From Dysgonomonas mossii DSM 22836 (GTDB lineage Bacteria; Bacteroidota; Bacteroidia; Bacteroidales; Dysgonomonadaceae), in assembly GCF_000213575.1 (NCBI RefSeq), contig NZ_GL892011.1, positions 62,001 to 126,000 on the forward strand: a DNA stretch of 64,000 nucleotides, given 5' to 3'. Below, piece by piece: positions 7,859-16,890 of this stretch. Numbering within the stretch: the first letter of the stretch is position 1; every line of letters begins with the position of its first letter. The notes under the pieces are model-generated. The model worked only from the letters and a program-made list of their open reading frames with translations. It was not told where the DNA came from and searched no databases. The position numbers were made by a program, and so were the translations under genes.

Positions 7859-9139
7859 ATGATAAATTCAGACTACGAAGTATTTAATCTTATTGAACAA
7901 GAATTAGAAAGACAACAGACATCAATAGAACTTATAGCATCAGAGAATATTGTGAGTAAGTCTGTAATGAGAGCTGCGGGATCGGTACTAACCAACAAGT
8001 ATGCAGAAGGGTTACCTTACAAAAGATATTATGGAGGATGTCAATACATTGATGGGATAGAGACACTCGCTATAGAGCGCGCAAAAAAACTATTTGGTGC
8101 AGAATGGGTAAATGTCCAACCGCATTCAGGTTCGCAAGCTAATATTGCAGTTTTTCATGCTCTATTAAAACCAAAAGATAAGATATTGGGCTTTAGTTTA
8201 AATCATGGCGGTCATTTAACTCATGGCTCGCCGGTAAACTTCTCAGGCAAAATGTATGAAGCCCATTTCTATGGCGTGAAAAGAGAAACTGGACTTATAG
8301 ACTATCAGGAACTGGAGCAAAAAGCTTTGGCTATAAAACCAAAAATGATAATAGCGGGTGCATCAGCGTATTCAAGAGATTGGGACTACAAACGAATCAG
8401 GCAAATAGCCGATAAAATTGGTGCAATAGTGTTAGTTGATATTGCTCATCCGGCAGGACTAATAGCAAAAGGTTTGTTAAACAATCCACTACCTCATTGT
8501 CATATAATAACTACCACTACCCATAAAACACTAAGAGGTCCTAGAGGTGGTATGATTATGCTCGGAAAAGATTTTGAAAATACTCTTGGAAAAAAAGAGA
8601 GTAAGGGTAACTACAAGATGATGTCCTCATCGTTAGACTCAGCTATCTTCCCTGGAACTCAAGGCGGTCCGCTAGAGCATATTATAGCTGCAAAAGCTAT
8701 TGCTTTTAAAGAAGCACTAAGTGAAGATTACTATAGCTATGCCACTCAGGTTGTAAAGAATTCAAAAAAGCTTGCAAGTTCATTGATGGATAAGGGTTAC
8801 AAAATTATTTCGGACGGAACAGACAATCATTTAATGCTAATAGATTTATCTAATAAATCCATTGATGGCAGGTCTGCACAAGAGCTTTTAGATTCTGTTG
8901 GTATTACAGCCAATAAGAACATGATACCTTATGATGAAAAGTCACCTTTTATAACTTCGGGAATTAGATTTGGAACAGCAGCCCTTACCTCACGAGGACT
9001 AAAAGAGCAAAACATGGATGACGTTGCAAATCTTATAGATTCTGTTTTGACAAATAAAACGTGCACAATAACACTGAATAAATTAAGAGAAAGAGTTCGA
9101 GAATTTATATCAGAATTTCCCATTTATTCAAATTGTTAG
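7859..9139 (+). CDS. glyA: Serine hydroxymethyltransferase
   Basis: PLP enzyme interconverting serine and glycine with transfer of a one-carbon unit to tetrahydrofolate. Visible motifs: IASENIVS near the N-terminus, the YAEG..KRYYGGC segment, [16 protein letters not shown], and the Schiff-base lysine in [15 protein letters not shown] use the ATG at 7859 (426 residues, the family length); a TTG two codons earlier is also in frame. The usual YAEGYPGKRYYGG reads [13 protein letters not shown], so it may be a divergent paralogue. It is the first gene of the plus-strand unit with yggS, a HAD phosphatase and psd, divergent from the pdxY unit. A threonine-aldolase-like activity is possible. Confidence 0.9.
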   Translation: MINSDYEVFNLIEQELERQQTSIELIASENIVSKSVMRAAGSVLTNKYAEGLPYKRYYGGCQYIDGIETLAIERAKKLFGAEWVNVQPHSGSQANIAVFHALLKPKDKILGFSLNHGGHLTHGSPVNFSGKMYEAHFYGVKRETGLIDYQELEQKALAIKPKMIIAGASAYSRDWDYKRIRQIADKIGAIVLVDIAHPAGLIAKGLLNNPLPHCHIITTTTHKTLRGPRGGMIMLGKDFENTLGKKESKGNYKMMSSSLDSAIFPGTQGGPLEHIIAAKAIAFKEALSEDYYSYATQVVKNSKKLASSLMDKGYKIISDGTDNHLMLIDLSNKSIDGRSAQELLDSVGITANKNMIPYDEKSPFITSGIRFGTAALTSRGLKEQNMDDVANLIDSVLTNKTCTITLNKLRERVREFISEFPIYSNC

Positions 9140-9142
9140 ATT

Positions 9143-9877
9143 ATGGATACAGTGAAAAATAATCTTTTTGTAATTCATCAAAGAATAAAAGTAGCTTGTG
9201 ATAGAACAAACCGTGATGTTAATGATGTAAGATTATTGTTAGCAACAAAAACGGTTCCAGCTGAGAGAATTCGATTTGCATTAGACTGTGGAGAAACATT
9301 AATAGGTGAAAATAAAGTACAAGAATTAAAAGAAAAAGAAGAGAAACTGACTCAATATAATTGTGAAAAACATTATATCGGTCATTTACAGACGAATAAA
9401 ATTAAAGAAGTCTTAAGATATGTGACTTGTATAGAGTCTATAGATAGACTTGATGTAGTACAAAAGTTAGATCAACGTCTACTGTTTGAGGGCAAAAGCA
9501 TAGATATATTGGTTCAGGTAAACTCATCTTATGAGGAGAGTAAATTCGGCTTAGATCCAATAAATGTTATTCCATTTATAAAAAAGATAGCGAAATATGA
9601 CACTTTAAAAATCAAAGGTTTGATGACAATTGGTTTGTTCAGCGCTGAAGAAGAAAAGGTGAGAAGATGCTTCAGGCTGCTAAAAGATATTCAACGACAA
9701 GTTATTGAAGAGAATATATCGAATGTCGATATGACTCAACTATCCATGGGCATGAGCGGAGATTTAGAAGTTGCCATTGAAGAAGGTGCAACTATTATTC
9801 GTGTTGGTACTGCCATTTTCGGAGAGCGAATTTATCCGGATAGTTACTATTGGAATGAGTTGAAAAGGCCTAATTAA
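9143..9877 (+). CDS. yggS: YggS/PLPHP-family pyridoxal-phosphate homeostasis protein
   Basis: A 244-residue PLP-binding protein of the alanine-racemase-like TIM-barrel fold without known catalysis; members buffer or deliver PLP. The PLP lysine is Lys36 in LLLATKTVPAE. Family segments GENKVQEL, HYIGHLQTNKIK, VDILVQVN-like (here SIDILVQVNSS), KIKGLMTIG, LSMGMSGDLEVAI and IIRVGTAIFG are all present. It is three bases downstream of glyA, so the two are cotranscribed. Combined with pyridoxal kinase across the divergent promoter, it points to B6 supply for the SHMT. Confidence 0.94.
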   Translation: MDTVKNNLFVIHQRIKVACDRTNRDVNDVRLLLATKTVPAERIRFALDCGETLIGENKVQELKEKEEKLTQYNCEKHYIGHLQTNKIKEVLRYVTCIESIDRLDVVQKLDQRLLFEGKSIDILVQVNSSYEESKFGLDPINVIPFIKKIAKYDTLKIKGLMTIGLFSAEEEKVRRCFRLLKDIQRQVIEENISNVDMTQLSMGMSGDLEVAIEEGATIIRVGTAIFGERIYPDSYYWNELKRPN

Positions 9878-9895
9878 AAATAAAAACACACACGA

Positions 9896-10540
9896 ATGAA
9901 TATATGCGCATTATTTGATATGGATGGTGTCCTGATCGACACAGAACCACAATATACCATTTTTTGGAATGAAATTGCAAAGCAATATAATATCGAAGTT
10001 GAAGACTTTGAGACTAAAATAAAAGGAATGACTATTCCTCATATTTTCAGTTATTACTTTAATACATTATCAGGTAAAGAGGTAGAACAAATTCTTCGGG
10101 ATTTTAGGCTCTTTGAAGAATCAGTCCTATTCCCTGATATTCCTGGTGCTATTGATTTTGTAAAAGAACTCAAGCTCCATAATATCAGGGTGGGCTTAGT
10201 TACAAGTGCTACGGAGTTAAAGCTAGGTCGTGTTTGCCAACAGAAGCAGTTTGATACACTCTTCGATGTAATAATATCCGCAAAAGATATACAAAATGGA
10301 AAACCCGCTCCGGATTGTTTTTTGTTAGGAGCAAAAAGGTTATCTTCTGAAACTAAAAATTGTATTGTGTTTGAAGATTCTTTAGCTGGCATTACGGCTG
10401 GGAATGCTGCCGGAATGTCTGTAACTGGACTGGCTACGACTCATACAGAAGAAATATTGATGGACAAATGCATAACAGTAATTTCGGACTTTCGGCAGAT
10501 TACAGTGAATTGGTTAAAGACAATTATATCAAATATATAA
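9896..10540 (+). CDS. HAD-superfamily hydrolase, beta-phosphoglucomutase-like
   Basis: A 214-residue HAD phosphatase or phosphomutase. Motif I is DMDGVLID with nucleophile Asp8 and acid/base Asp10; motif II is the Ser/Thr in LVTSAT; motif III is the lysine in GKPAPDCFLLGA; motif IV is CIVFEDSLAGI. An alpha-helical cap lies between motifs I and II. The substrate cannot be told; a phosphorylated metabolite such as PLP or a sugar phosphate is possible given the neighbours. It lies 18 bases after yggS and 4 bases before psd. Confidence 0.88.
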   Translation: MNICALFDMDGVLIDTEPQYTIFWNEIAKQYNIEVEDFETKIKGMTIPHIFSYYFNTLSGKEVEQILRDFRLFEESVLFPDIPGAIDFVKELKLHNIRVGLVTSATELKLGRVCQQKQFDTLFDVIISAKDIQNGKPAPDCFLLGAKRLSSETKNCIVFEDSLAGITAGNAAGMSVTGLATTHTEEILMDKCITVISDFRQITVNWLKTIISNI

Positions 10541-10544
10541 AACT

Positions 10545-11213
10545 ATGAATATTCATCAAGCGGGTCGTATATCTCTAATAAATGTGACTTTAGTTCTGGT
10601 TCTGATAAATACTGCCGGAATTTATTTCATCAATGATGCATTTGCTGTTAGTATATTGATTGTAATATCGATTATTATATGGTGTTTCACTCTAAATTTT
10701 TACAGAAGCCCCAAACGTGTCTTCGATGGTGACATTGAAAATTCTATTGTTTCACCTGCTGATGGTAAGATTGTTTCTATCGAAGAAGTATATGAACCCG
10801 AGTTCTTTAAAGATGAAAGATTATTGGTCTCAGTTTTTATGTCTGTGTTTAATGTACATGCAAATTGGTACCCTGTAGACAATGTACATGTTATATATAA
10901 GCAACATCATAAAGGGCGATTTAAAGCGGCTTATTTGCCTAAGTCAAGTACAGAAAATGAGCGATCTACAATCGTTTTAGAACGGGAAGATGGTCAACAA
11001 ATATTAGTCCGACAAATTGCAGGAGCTATGGCCAGACGAATCGTTACTTATCCGGAAATAGGCGATATTGGAAAACTAAACTATCATTTTGGTTTTATAA
11101 AACTAGGTTCAAGAGTAGATATGTATTTACCTCTTGGAACAGAAATAAAAGTTGAGATGGGGCAAAAGGTTATCGGCTGTAGAACTTTAATCGCAATAAA
11201 TAAAAAAAGATAA
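10545..11213 (+). CDS. psd: Phosphatidylserine decarboxylase (pyruvoyl enzyme)
   Basis: Membrane-associated enzyme converting phosphatidylserine to phosphatidylethanolamine. One or two hydrophobic N-terminal helices (residues 10-52) are followed by the catalytic domain with SPADGKIVSIEE, FMSVFNVHANWYPV, STENERST and the self-cleavage site LGSR, cleaved between Gly188 and Ser189 to make the pyruvoyl group. At 222 residues it matches the short Bacteroidales form. The enzyme uses a pyruvoyl cofactor rather than PLP, so its place in a B6 cluster probably reflects serine use: SHMT and phosphatidylserine both draw on serine. This last link is inference. Confidence 0.92.
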   Translation: MNIHQAGRISLINVTLVLVLINTAGIYFINDAFAVSILIVISIIIWCFTLNFYRSPKRVFDGDIENSIVSPADGKIVSIEEVYEPEFFKDERLLVSVFMSVFNVHANWYPVDNVHVIYKQHHKGRFKAAYLPKSSTENERSTIVLEREDGQQILVRQIAGAMARRIVTYPEIGDIGKLNYHFGFIKLGSRVDMYLPLGTEIKVEMGQKVIGCRTLIAINKKR

Positions 11214-11237
11214 TAGTTAATAAACAGGATTTATCGA

Positions 11238-12644
11238 CTAGAGGTATTTACTAAGGATACGCACACCTTTTTCAAGATTTGCTTCAGAAAGAGATGCATA
11301 CCCGATTCTTATTCCAGATATCGCTCTATCATAGCTAAATCTATCAGGAGTATAAAAGCTGATCAGTTCGGAATTCACTTTTTCCTTTAATTGGAATAAG
11401 TCGGTATTGTTGATCGGTTTCAGCCAAAAAGCAAGTCCTCCATCAGGTTTCTGATATAAGACTTTATCCTTTAGGTGCTGGTCTAGTAATTCGGCAAATA
11501 AATCTCGTTTAGCTTGGTAATGAGTTAACATACGTTTTTGATGTCTTCGAATATCACCGGAAATAATCAAATCCAGGATAGACTGCTCCATGATTGCATC
11601 GCCTTGAAGATCTACCATTTTACGCAATCGCCCTATTTGAAGTATAAAATTCGGATTACTCACAATATAGCCCACCCTTACAGCGGGCGCAATTAATTTA
11701 CTTAGTGTTCCGATATATACATAATTACGAATACTCTCAAATGAAGAAATCGGCATAATAGGACGTTGATTGAAATGATATTCATTGTCATAGTCATCTT
11801 CAATGATGGTAAATCCATATCTGTTAGATAGCTCGATAAGTTGAAATCTTCTTGCTAGACTTAGTGTGACAGTAGTCGGATATTGATGATGTGGTGTAAG
11901 AAAAACGGCTTTTACTCGTTTCTTTTTTACTATATCTTCAATCTGGTCTACATTGATCCCATCGTCATCTACATTCACGGGTATTAATCTTGCGCCTACA
12001 TGTTCAAAGGTATTCCAGGCAGGCCTGTATCCCGGATTTTCAACTAACACAACATCTCCTTTTTCGAGTAAACAATGAGCTGTAAGAAACAATGCCATTT
12101 GGCTTCCACGTGTAATGCACACATCTGCAACCGATGTTTGCATACCTCTGTTTTGATTAAGCATGCTGGATATTGTTTCACGAAATTTATCATCACCAAA
12201 CTCGCTGGCAATATTCATAATTTGCCAATGGGCTTTGCGGCTAAAGATACGCCGATATGCTCTCGCCAATTCTTTCATCGGAGTATACACTGCATCCGGA
12301 AGTCCGTCATCGAAAAATATTAAATCATTTCTGAATATCTCACTTGGTTGAATTTGAGATTTTTTCTTTTTTGAAACTTGAGATATCTGTATTTTATTTG
12401 ATACATAAGTTTTCTTTCTTTCCTCTGAGATAATCCAACCCTCATTAATAAGGATATCAAATGCCAGAACAACTGTATTGCGATTAACTGATAATTCAGT
12501 AGCCATATGCCGCGTACTAGGCATTGTTTCTCCAGCCTTCAGTACGCCACTCTTAATCGATTCTATTATCAAATCAGCTATCTGTATATAGATGGCCTTA
12601 TCGCCAGATCTGTTTAACTTGGCATGTAATAGTTTTAAGTTCAT
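11238..12644 (-). CDS. MocR/PdxR-like transcriptional regulator (GntR wHTH + aminotransferase fold)
   Basis: A 468-residue regulator. An N-terminal GntR winged helix (about residues 12-80: GETMPSTRHMATELSVNRNT) is joined to a fold-type I aminotransferase domain (about 120-468). The aminotransferase part has DVCITRGSQMAL, IIEDDYDNEY and the PLP lysine in GTLSKLIAPAVRVGYI. Regulators of this class sense PLP or an amino acid-PLP adduct; PdxR members control B6 genes. It lies convergent to psd with 24 bases between. An inverted pair of TGGACTAT sites stands directly before its start, so it is probably autoregulated and controls the divergent glyA/pdxY promoters. GabR-like or TauR-like specificity cannot be excluded. 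Confidence 0.9.
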   Translation of the reverse strand: MNLKLLHAKLNRSGDKAIYIQIADLIIESIKSGVLKAGETMPSTRHMATELSVNRNTVVLAFDILINEGWIISEERKKTYVSNKIQISQVSKKKKSQIQPSEIFRNDLIFFDDGLPDAVYTPMKELARAYRRIFSRKAHWQIMNIASEFGDDKFRETISSMLNQNRGMQTSVADVCITRGSQMALFLTAHCLLEKGDVVLVENPGYRPAWNTFEHVGARLIPVNVDDDGINVDQIEDIVKKKRVKAVFLTPHHQYPTTVTLSLARRFQLIELSNRYGFTIIEDDYDNEYHFNQRPIMPISSFESIRNYVYIGTLSKLIAPAVRVGYIVSNPNFILQIGRLRKMVDLQGDAIMEQSILDLIISGDIRRHQKRMLTHYQAKRDLFAELLDQHLKDKVLYQKPDGGLAFWLKPINNTDLFQLKEKVNSELISFYTPDRFSYDRAISGIRIGYASLSEANLEKGVRILSKYL

Positions 12645-12648
12645 ATTC

Positions 12649-12694
12649 TTGGACTATCAATATGTTTTTAATTCGAAGGGTAAATATAGTCCAA
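12649..12694. promoter_or_regulatory. Inverted-repeat operator in front of the MocR/PdxR-like gene
   Basis: TTGGACTAT (12649-12657) and ATAGTCCAA (12686-12694) form a perfect nine-base inverted repeat with 28 bases between. The proximal arm begins five bases before the regulator's start codon, where binding would overlap translation initiation signals. The same octamer core occurs three times in the 7.7 kb divergent promoter. Confidence 0.75.
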
Positions 12695-12802
12695 TCAATT
12701 TATATTTTAAGCGGAAATTATATAAAAGTGAAAGAATTAAAATTTCTAAACCAAGAATAAAATACAAACGTTGTTTTCTTTTTTCATTTAAAAACATTTA
12801 TT

Positions 12803-12810
12803 TACATTTG
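12803..12810 (+). promoter_or_regulatory. Candidate -7 box for riboswitch-btuB transcript
   Basis: TACATTTG fits TAnnTTTG and lies about 40 bases before the conserved riboswitch core, the expected distance for a leader transcript. No confident -33 box. Confidence 0.45.
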
Positions 12811-12837
12811 TGCCAGATTTGGTAATCAGTATATTTC

Positions 12838-13035
12838 ATATCCTGATGAAAGGGAACTCGGTGAAAATCCGGGGCTGTACCTGCAGCTGTAATTCCTCGT
12901 GTTATATCGGTTAAATATTCTATGCCACTGTTCTTTATCCTAGAATGGGAAGGCTTTTAACCGGAGGAGAGCCAGAAGACCTGCCAAAAGACAAATAAAC
13001 ACCAAGCTTCCAGGGATAGGAGTGGTTGTGGATAC
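12838..13035 (+). promoter_or_regulatory. Cobalamin riboswitch 1, leader of btuB-like receptor
   Basis: Shows the adenosylcobalamin aptamer landmarks in order: AAAGGGAACTCGGTGAAAATC, then CCGGGGCTGTACCTGCAGCTG with the B12-box-type TGCAGCTG core, GCCACTG, GGGAAGGC and the closing AGCCAGAAGACCTGCC. It is followed by a conserved CCAAGCTTCCAGGGATAGGAG stretch shared with riboswitch 3. It ends about 85 bases before the BtuB-like gene. High cobalamin is expected to shut off the downstream genes. Confidence 0.93.
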
Positions 13036-13119
13036 TTTATGTATACATTGCTATTTTATTAATTTTCAGGAAACTCGATGTTTTATTTTATTAATTTTTA
13101 AAGAATTATAAAATAAGAT

Positions 13120-15180
13120 ATGAGGTATTATTTATTATTGGCAGCAGTATTTCTTTGCTGTCAATTGCTAATTGCACAAATTGCCGATACGACTCGGCAT
13201 GTTGTAAAATCTGTTTCTCTAAAAGAAGTTGTTGTTACCGGTACTGGTACTGAACATTACATTAAAGATGCACCTGTACAAACTGAAGTGATTTCAGGAA
13301 GAACGTTAAAGGAATATGCGGGGCGTGATATTGAGGATGTATTGGGAGGCTTGTCTTCTTCCATTACTTTTAACCGGAGTGACATGGGGAGTAATATTCA
13401 ACTCAATGGTCTGAAGAATGATTACATACTTATTCTTATAGACGGAAAAAGGCTAAATGGAGACATTGGCGGGCAAAACGATTTAAGCCGTATCAATATG
13501 AACAATATTGAGAGGATCGAGATTGTAAAAGGAGCAGTTTCTTCATTATATGGTTCAGATGCAATCGGTGGTGTTATTAATTTTATAACTAAAAAGAACA
13601 AAGATAAACTCAGTATTTCTAATACTTCCCGCATAGGCAAATATGGAGATATAGACCAAAGTAATATTTTTGCATTAAAGCATAAAAGGTGGAGTTCGAG
13701 TACTTCATTTTCTTTGAGCCATACTGATGGTTGGCAGAATACAACACAAGAATGGTATAGAGGGAAACTCTATGAAAACAGTGTTACAAAAACAGTAAAT
13801 CGCTCTACGGATTATACTATTTCACAAAATTTATCGTATCAAGTATCTGAAAAACTCACATTAAATACGAGTGCTTCTTTTTATAAAAAATGGACTTATC
13901 GTCCTACTGGTATTCCTCAGTGGCGGTTGTATGACTTTTGTTATAGAAATCAGTCCTATAGCACAGGAGGTAAATACAATATGCAAAATAAAGATTATCT
14001 TATATTTGATTTATCATTTGACAAATACGATTATTTTTATGACTATACAAGTCGTGAATATACAGACTATTTTGATGAGAACGGAGACCGTATTGTTTAC
14101 TATGCAGGAGATCGCATCCTTCAAACATCTCAACGGCGTGTATTGAGTAATCTGAAAGGTGTATTTTACCTAGATGAGCAAAATACATTAAACACAGGAA
14201 TCGAATATATTTGGGATCAGCTAGTATCGCCCTATCGCCTTGAAGGAGATAAAGCTACAGCTTACTCTGTGTCCGCTTATGCTCAGGATGAATGGAATGT
14301 GACGGATCGATTTAATATAACAGCAGGAATTCGATTCGGGCAACACCGAGAATTTGGTCAAACAGTTACTCCTAAAATTTCGGCTTTGTACAAGTTTCAT
14401 AACTTTAATTTACGAGGGACGTATTCTAATGGCTTTAAAGCTCCTACTATAAAGGAGTTGTATTATCATTATTATGCTACCATAATGAGTAAATACAAAG
14501 CTTATTATGGAAATATCGATTTAAAAGCTCAAAAGTCGGATTATTATGCATTAAATATCGAATATCATTTACCACGTTTTAAGACAAGTATAACCGCCTA
14601 TCATAATAATATCCGTAATATGATTTCTCTTCAGACAATAGAGACTTCTTATGAAGACAAACTACAGTTGGTGGAGGAAACCATGAAATACGTTAATCTG
14701 GCAAAAGGGCGGACTTATGGCATAGATTTCATTTTTGATACAGAATTACCAATGAATATTAAAATAGGAGGAGGGTATAGTTATCTGGATGCTAAAGGGC
14801 AACGTACGGATGATGAAATGGTAAACGATTATATGAAATATGTATATATAAACGGCACTTCACGACATAATGCAAACATTCGTATTTCATGGCTTAAACC
14901 GTGGCAGAAATATAAATTAGGACTTAGTCTGAATGGACGTTACCAATCAAAACGCTATTATACAACAGACGGAGATACAAGGGGCTATCAGATTTGGAGA
15001 GTCAATACATCGCATTCTTTTCTTGATTCTAAAAAAATAAAATTAGATATCAATATCGGAGTAGATAACATATTCAATTATGTCGATCGGAGTCCTTTCG
15101 GACATAATAGAGGGACAACGTCCCCTGGTCGGAATTTCTACACTTCTATTATCGTAAAATTTCAAAATCAAAACAAATAA
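13120..15180 (+). CDS. btuB: TonB-dependent outer-membrane receptor, BtuB-like
   Basis: Gated outer-membrane channel for uptake of cobalamin or a related corrinoid/tetrapyrrole. A signal peptide (residues 1-19, ending IAQ) is followed by a TonB-box region, plug domain (about 40-155, with VTGTGTEHY, LIDGKRLNGDIGG, IERIEIVKGAVSSLYGSDAIGG), and a 22-strand-type barrel ending in aromatic IIVKFQNQNK. It lacks the carboxypeptidase-regulatory domain that its paralogue at 21.6 kb carries. The cobalamin riboswitch in its leader supports the substrate. The next gene, 20 bases on, encodes a CbiK-like lipoprotein. In Porphyromonas, the IhtA/IhtB pair has the same receptor plus CbiK-like lipoprotein layout and handles haemin, so a tetrapyrrole other than B12 remains possible. 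Confidence 0.88.
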   Translation: MRYYLLLAAVFLCCQLLIAQIADTTRHVVKSVSLKEVVVTGTGTEHYIKDAPVQTEVISGRTLKEYAGRDIEDVLGGLSSSITFNRSDMGSNIQLNGLKNDYILILIDGKRLNGDIGGQNDLSRINMNNIERIEIVKGAVSSLYGSDAIGGVINFITKKNKDKLSISNTSRIGKYGDIDQSNIFALKHKRWSSSTSFSLSHTDGWQNTTQEWYRGKLYENSVTKTVNRSTDYTISQNLSYQVSEKLTLNTSASFYKKWTYRPTGIPQWRLYDFCYRNQSYSTGGKYNMQNKDYLIFDLSFDKYDYFYDYTSREYTDYFDENGDRIVYYAGDRILQTSQRRVLSNLKGVFYLDEQNTLNTGIEYIWDQLVSPYRLEGDKATAYSVSAYAQDEWNVTDRFNITAGIRFGQHREFGQTVTPKISALYKFHNFNLRGTYSNGFKAPTIKELYYHYYATIMSKYKAYYGNIDLKAQKSDYYALNIEYHLPRFKTSITAYHNNIRNMISLQTIETSYEDKLQLVEETMKYVNLAKGRTYGIDFIFDTELPMNIKIGGGYSYLDAKGQRTDDEMVNDYMKYVYINGTSRHNANIRISWLKPWQKYKLGLSLNGRYQSKRYYTTDGDTRGYQIWRVNTSHSFLDSKKIKLDINIGVDNIFNYVDRSPFGHNRGTTSPGRNFYTSIIVKFQNQNK

Positions 15181-15200
15181 CTATTTTAAAACTATTAATT

Positions 15201-16283
15201 ATGAACAAATTCTTAAAGAATCTTCTAACATTTTCCATGATCCTTTCTATAGGATTTTTCAGCGCTTGTTCAAACGACAACGAGGATGAGAAAGACGATA
15301 GAAGTGCTGTTGTAATCAATAAAAAGAACGAAACAGCCTTACTACTTTGCTCTTTCGGTAGTACTTACGAACAGCCTCAAGCTACTTATGATCAAATTAT
15401 AAAAGATTATCAGGCAGCTTTTCCTAATACAGACATCTATATGTCATTTACATCGCGTACTATAATTTCTCGTGTGTATGCACAGATTGGCAAAGCTTAT
15501 TCTCAACCCGATCTATGGTTAAGTGCAATCGGTAAATCTGGCTATAAAAATGTATATATACAATCACTACATATTATTCCAGGAGAAGAATATCTTAGCC
15601 TAATGAACACGGATGTGAAGAAAAACTTTATGATTTCTTTTCCTAACGTTAAAGTAGCTAAGAGTTCTTGCTTGCTCGAAACAGAGGAAGATGTAGATGC
15701 TGTTGCTCAAATCCTTTACAAATATTATAAAAACCGATTAGATGCAGGAGAGATTGTTGCTTTGATGGGGCATGGTAATCCTGATACTGAATACACGCAT
15801 GCCAATGAGAGGTATGCCCAACTTGAAACCGCATTGCAAAATTTGAGTGGAGAGAAAAATATCTTTGTAGGAACAGTAGATTGGGGAGCTAAAATGTTTT
15901 CACATATACGTACTGAAATTGAAGCTTTTGCCACTAGAAAAGGTATAACTAAAGAAAATTATAATAAGATTACAGTTAGCTTGGCTCCTCTGATGTCAAT
16001 TGCCGGGGATCATGCCCAAAATGACTTATTAGGAGATCTGGAGGATGGTCAGACTTGGGATAAGATAAATCCTGAAGAGCCGGATCATGAAGCAGAGTTT
16101 AGCTGGAAATTAAAATTAGAAAAACTTGGATTTACAATCAGTGTCGATGGAACTAACACAGATCCGAAACATTTCAATGTTGTTGGTTTAGGCGATCATA
16201 GTGCGATACGTACAATTTGGCTTAACCATATGAAACATGCTGTCAAAAATGCAACATCATGGAATGAGCATTTAGGCGAATAA
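15201..16283 (+). CDS. CbiK-like sirohydrochlorin cobaltochelatase, predicted lipoprotein
   Basis: A 360-residue CbiK-family protein with a lipoprotein signal (FFSAC, acylated Cys23), so it is predicted outside the cytoplasm. The chelatase metal-binding positions of CbiK (His, Glu, His) correspond to His191 (MGHGNP), Asp227 (GTVDWG) and His271 (IAGDHAQND). The usual Glu is therefore Asp, unlike the second CbiK at 24.9 kb. It is cotranscribed with the BtuB-like receptor behind riboswitch 1. It may insert cobalt, or bind or remove metal from an imported tetrapyrrole at the outer membrane, as proposed for the Porphyromonas IhtB relative. Longer than classical CbiK (about 265 residues), mainly through insertions near residues 270-310. 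Confidence 0.82.
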   Translation: MNKFLKNLLTFSMILSIGFFSACSNDNEDEKDDRSAVVINKKNETALLLCSFGSTYEQPQATYDQIIKDYQAAFPNTDIYMSFTSRTIISRVYAQIGKAYSQPDLWLSAIGKSGYKNVYIQSLHIIPGEEYLSLMNTDVKKNFMISFPNVKVAKSSCLLETEEDVDAVAQILYKYYKNRLDAGEIVALMGHGNPDTEYTHANERYAQLETALQNLSGEKNIFVGTVDWGAKMFSHIRTEIEAFATRKGITKENYNKITVSLAPLMSIAGDHAQNDLLGDLEDGQTWDKINPEEPDHEAEFSWKLKLEKLGFTISVDGTNTDPKHFNVVGLGDHSAIRTIWLNHMKHAVKNATSWNEHLGE

Positions 16284-16368
16284 GTATTATTGAATATTTT
16301 GACAGTATCCATAATATTGTGTCCCGTCCTAATATAAGTTGACAGGATTTATACTAGAATATCATATG

Positions 16369-16394
16369 AACCGATGAATCAAAATTCATCGGTT
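16369..16394 (+). terminator. Rho-independent terminator after btuB-cbiK
   Basis: Perfect 11-base-pair stem AACCGATGAAT / ATTCATCGGTT with a four-base loop CAAA, followed by TTTTGTTTT. It ends the transcript of the BtuB-like/CbiK unit. Confidence 0.9.
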
Positions 16395-16460
16395 TTTTGT
16401 TTTAGGTGTCTAATGTTAGGCGCTTCGATATTTAAGTCTATTATTATAAATATCAATCAA

Positions 16461-16496
16461 AAAAGAAGGTAACTCAATTTTGAGAGACCTTCTTTT
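16461..16496 (-). terminator. Hairpin terminator serving the minus-strand LRR relic
   Basis: AAAAGAAGGT (16461-16470) pairs with ACCTTCTTTT (16487-16496), and CTCAA/TTGAG pairs inside the loop. On the minus strand the stem is followed by a T run. It sits about 50 bases beyond the stop codon of the decayed gene. Confidence 0.7.
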
Positions 16497-16548
16497 CCAT
16501 TCATCAGAATAAATTTTAATAGATATAAACCTATATCCATGGTTTGAT

Positions 16549-16886
16549 CTATTTCTCAGCTTTAGCATCCGTATAAGTCGGATTATAAGGATTATCAGTA
16601 ACGATGCATCCTTTTTCTGATATAGAGCTTAAGGCATTTTTTTTAAGACGGAGAAATCAACTAATACGTTATTGGATTTAATCGTTACAGCTTTCAAGCT
16701 ATTCAATGTTGCGAAAAATCGAGATTAGGCAGCCTGTTATTTGTATAATATTCTCCCGAAAAATCAAGAGTCCCATTTATAGTTTTTAGCTTAGGAATAC
16801 TAAATTCTTCAAACTCACCAATTGGCTGTTATTATTCTACAGTCGCCATTTATAGTTTCTAATGCTGGTAGAGAAAGTTTTCTCAT
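16549..16886 (-). pseudogene. Decayed leucine-rich-repeat surface protein, C-terminal fragment
   Basis: Minus-strand translation across frames gives repeated LRR-like units: LSLPALETINGDC, then FSIPKLKTINGTLDFSG, LPNLDFFATLNSLKAV, and a C-terminus NPTYTDAKAEK with a stop. At least three frameshifts and an in-frame stop break it, so it makes no protein. The repeat style resembles bacterial LRR or receptor-L-like surface proteins common in Bacteroidota. Its 5' end is cut off near the IS1182 remnant at about 16.89 kb, suggesting the insertion broke the gene. Confidence 0.72.
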
Positions 16887-16890
16887 AACA

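Noticed and set aside
12649-12694. Whether the inverted repeat is a transcription terminator
   Set aside because: The arms are 28 bases apart and no T run follows; recurrence of the octamer at 7.7 kb fits an operator better.
16310-16350. Possible insertion-sequence end (TGTCCCGTCCTAATATAAGTTGACAGG)
   Set aside because: It resembles ends of some Bacteroidota insertion sequences, but no matching inverted end or transposase was found nearby.
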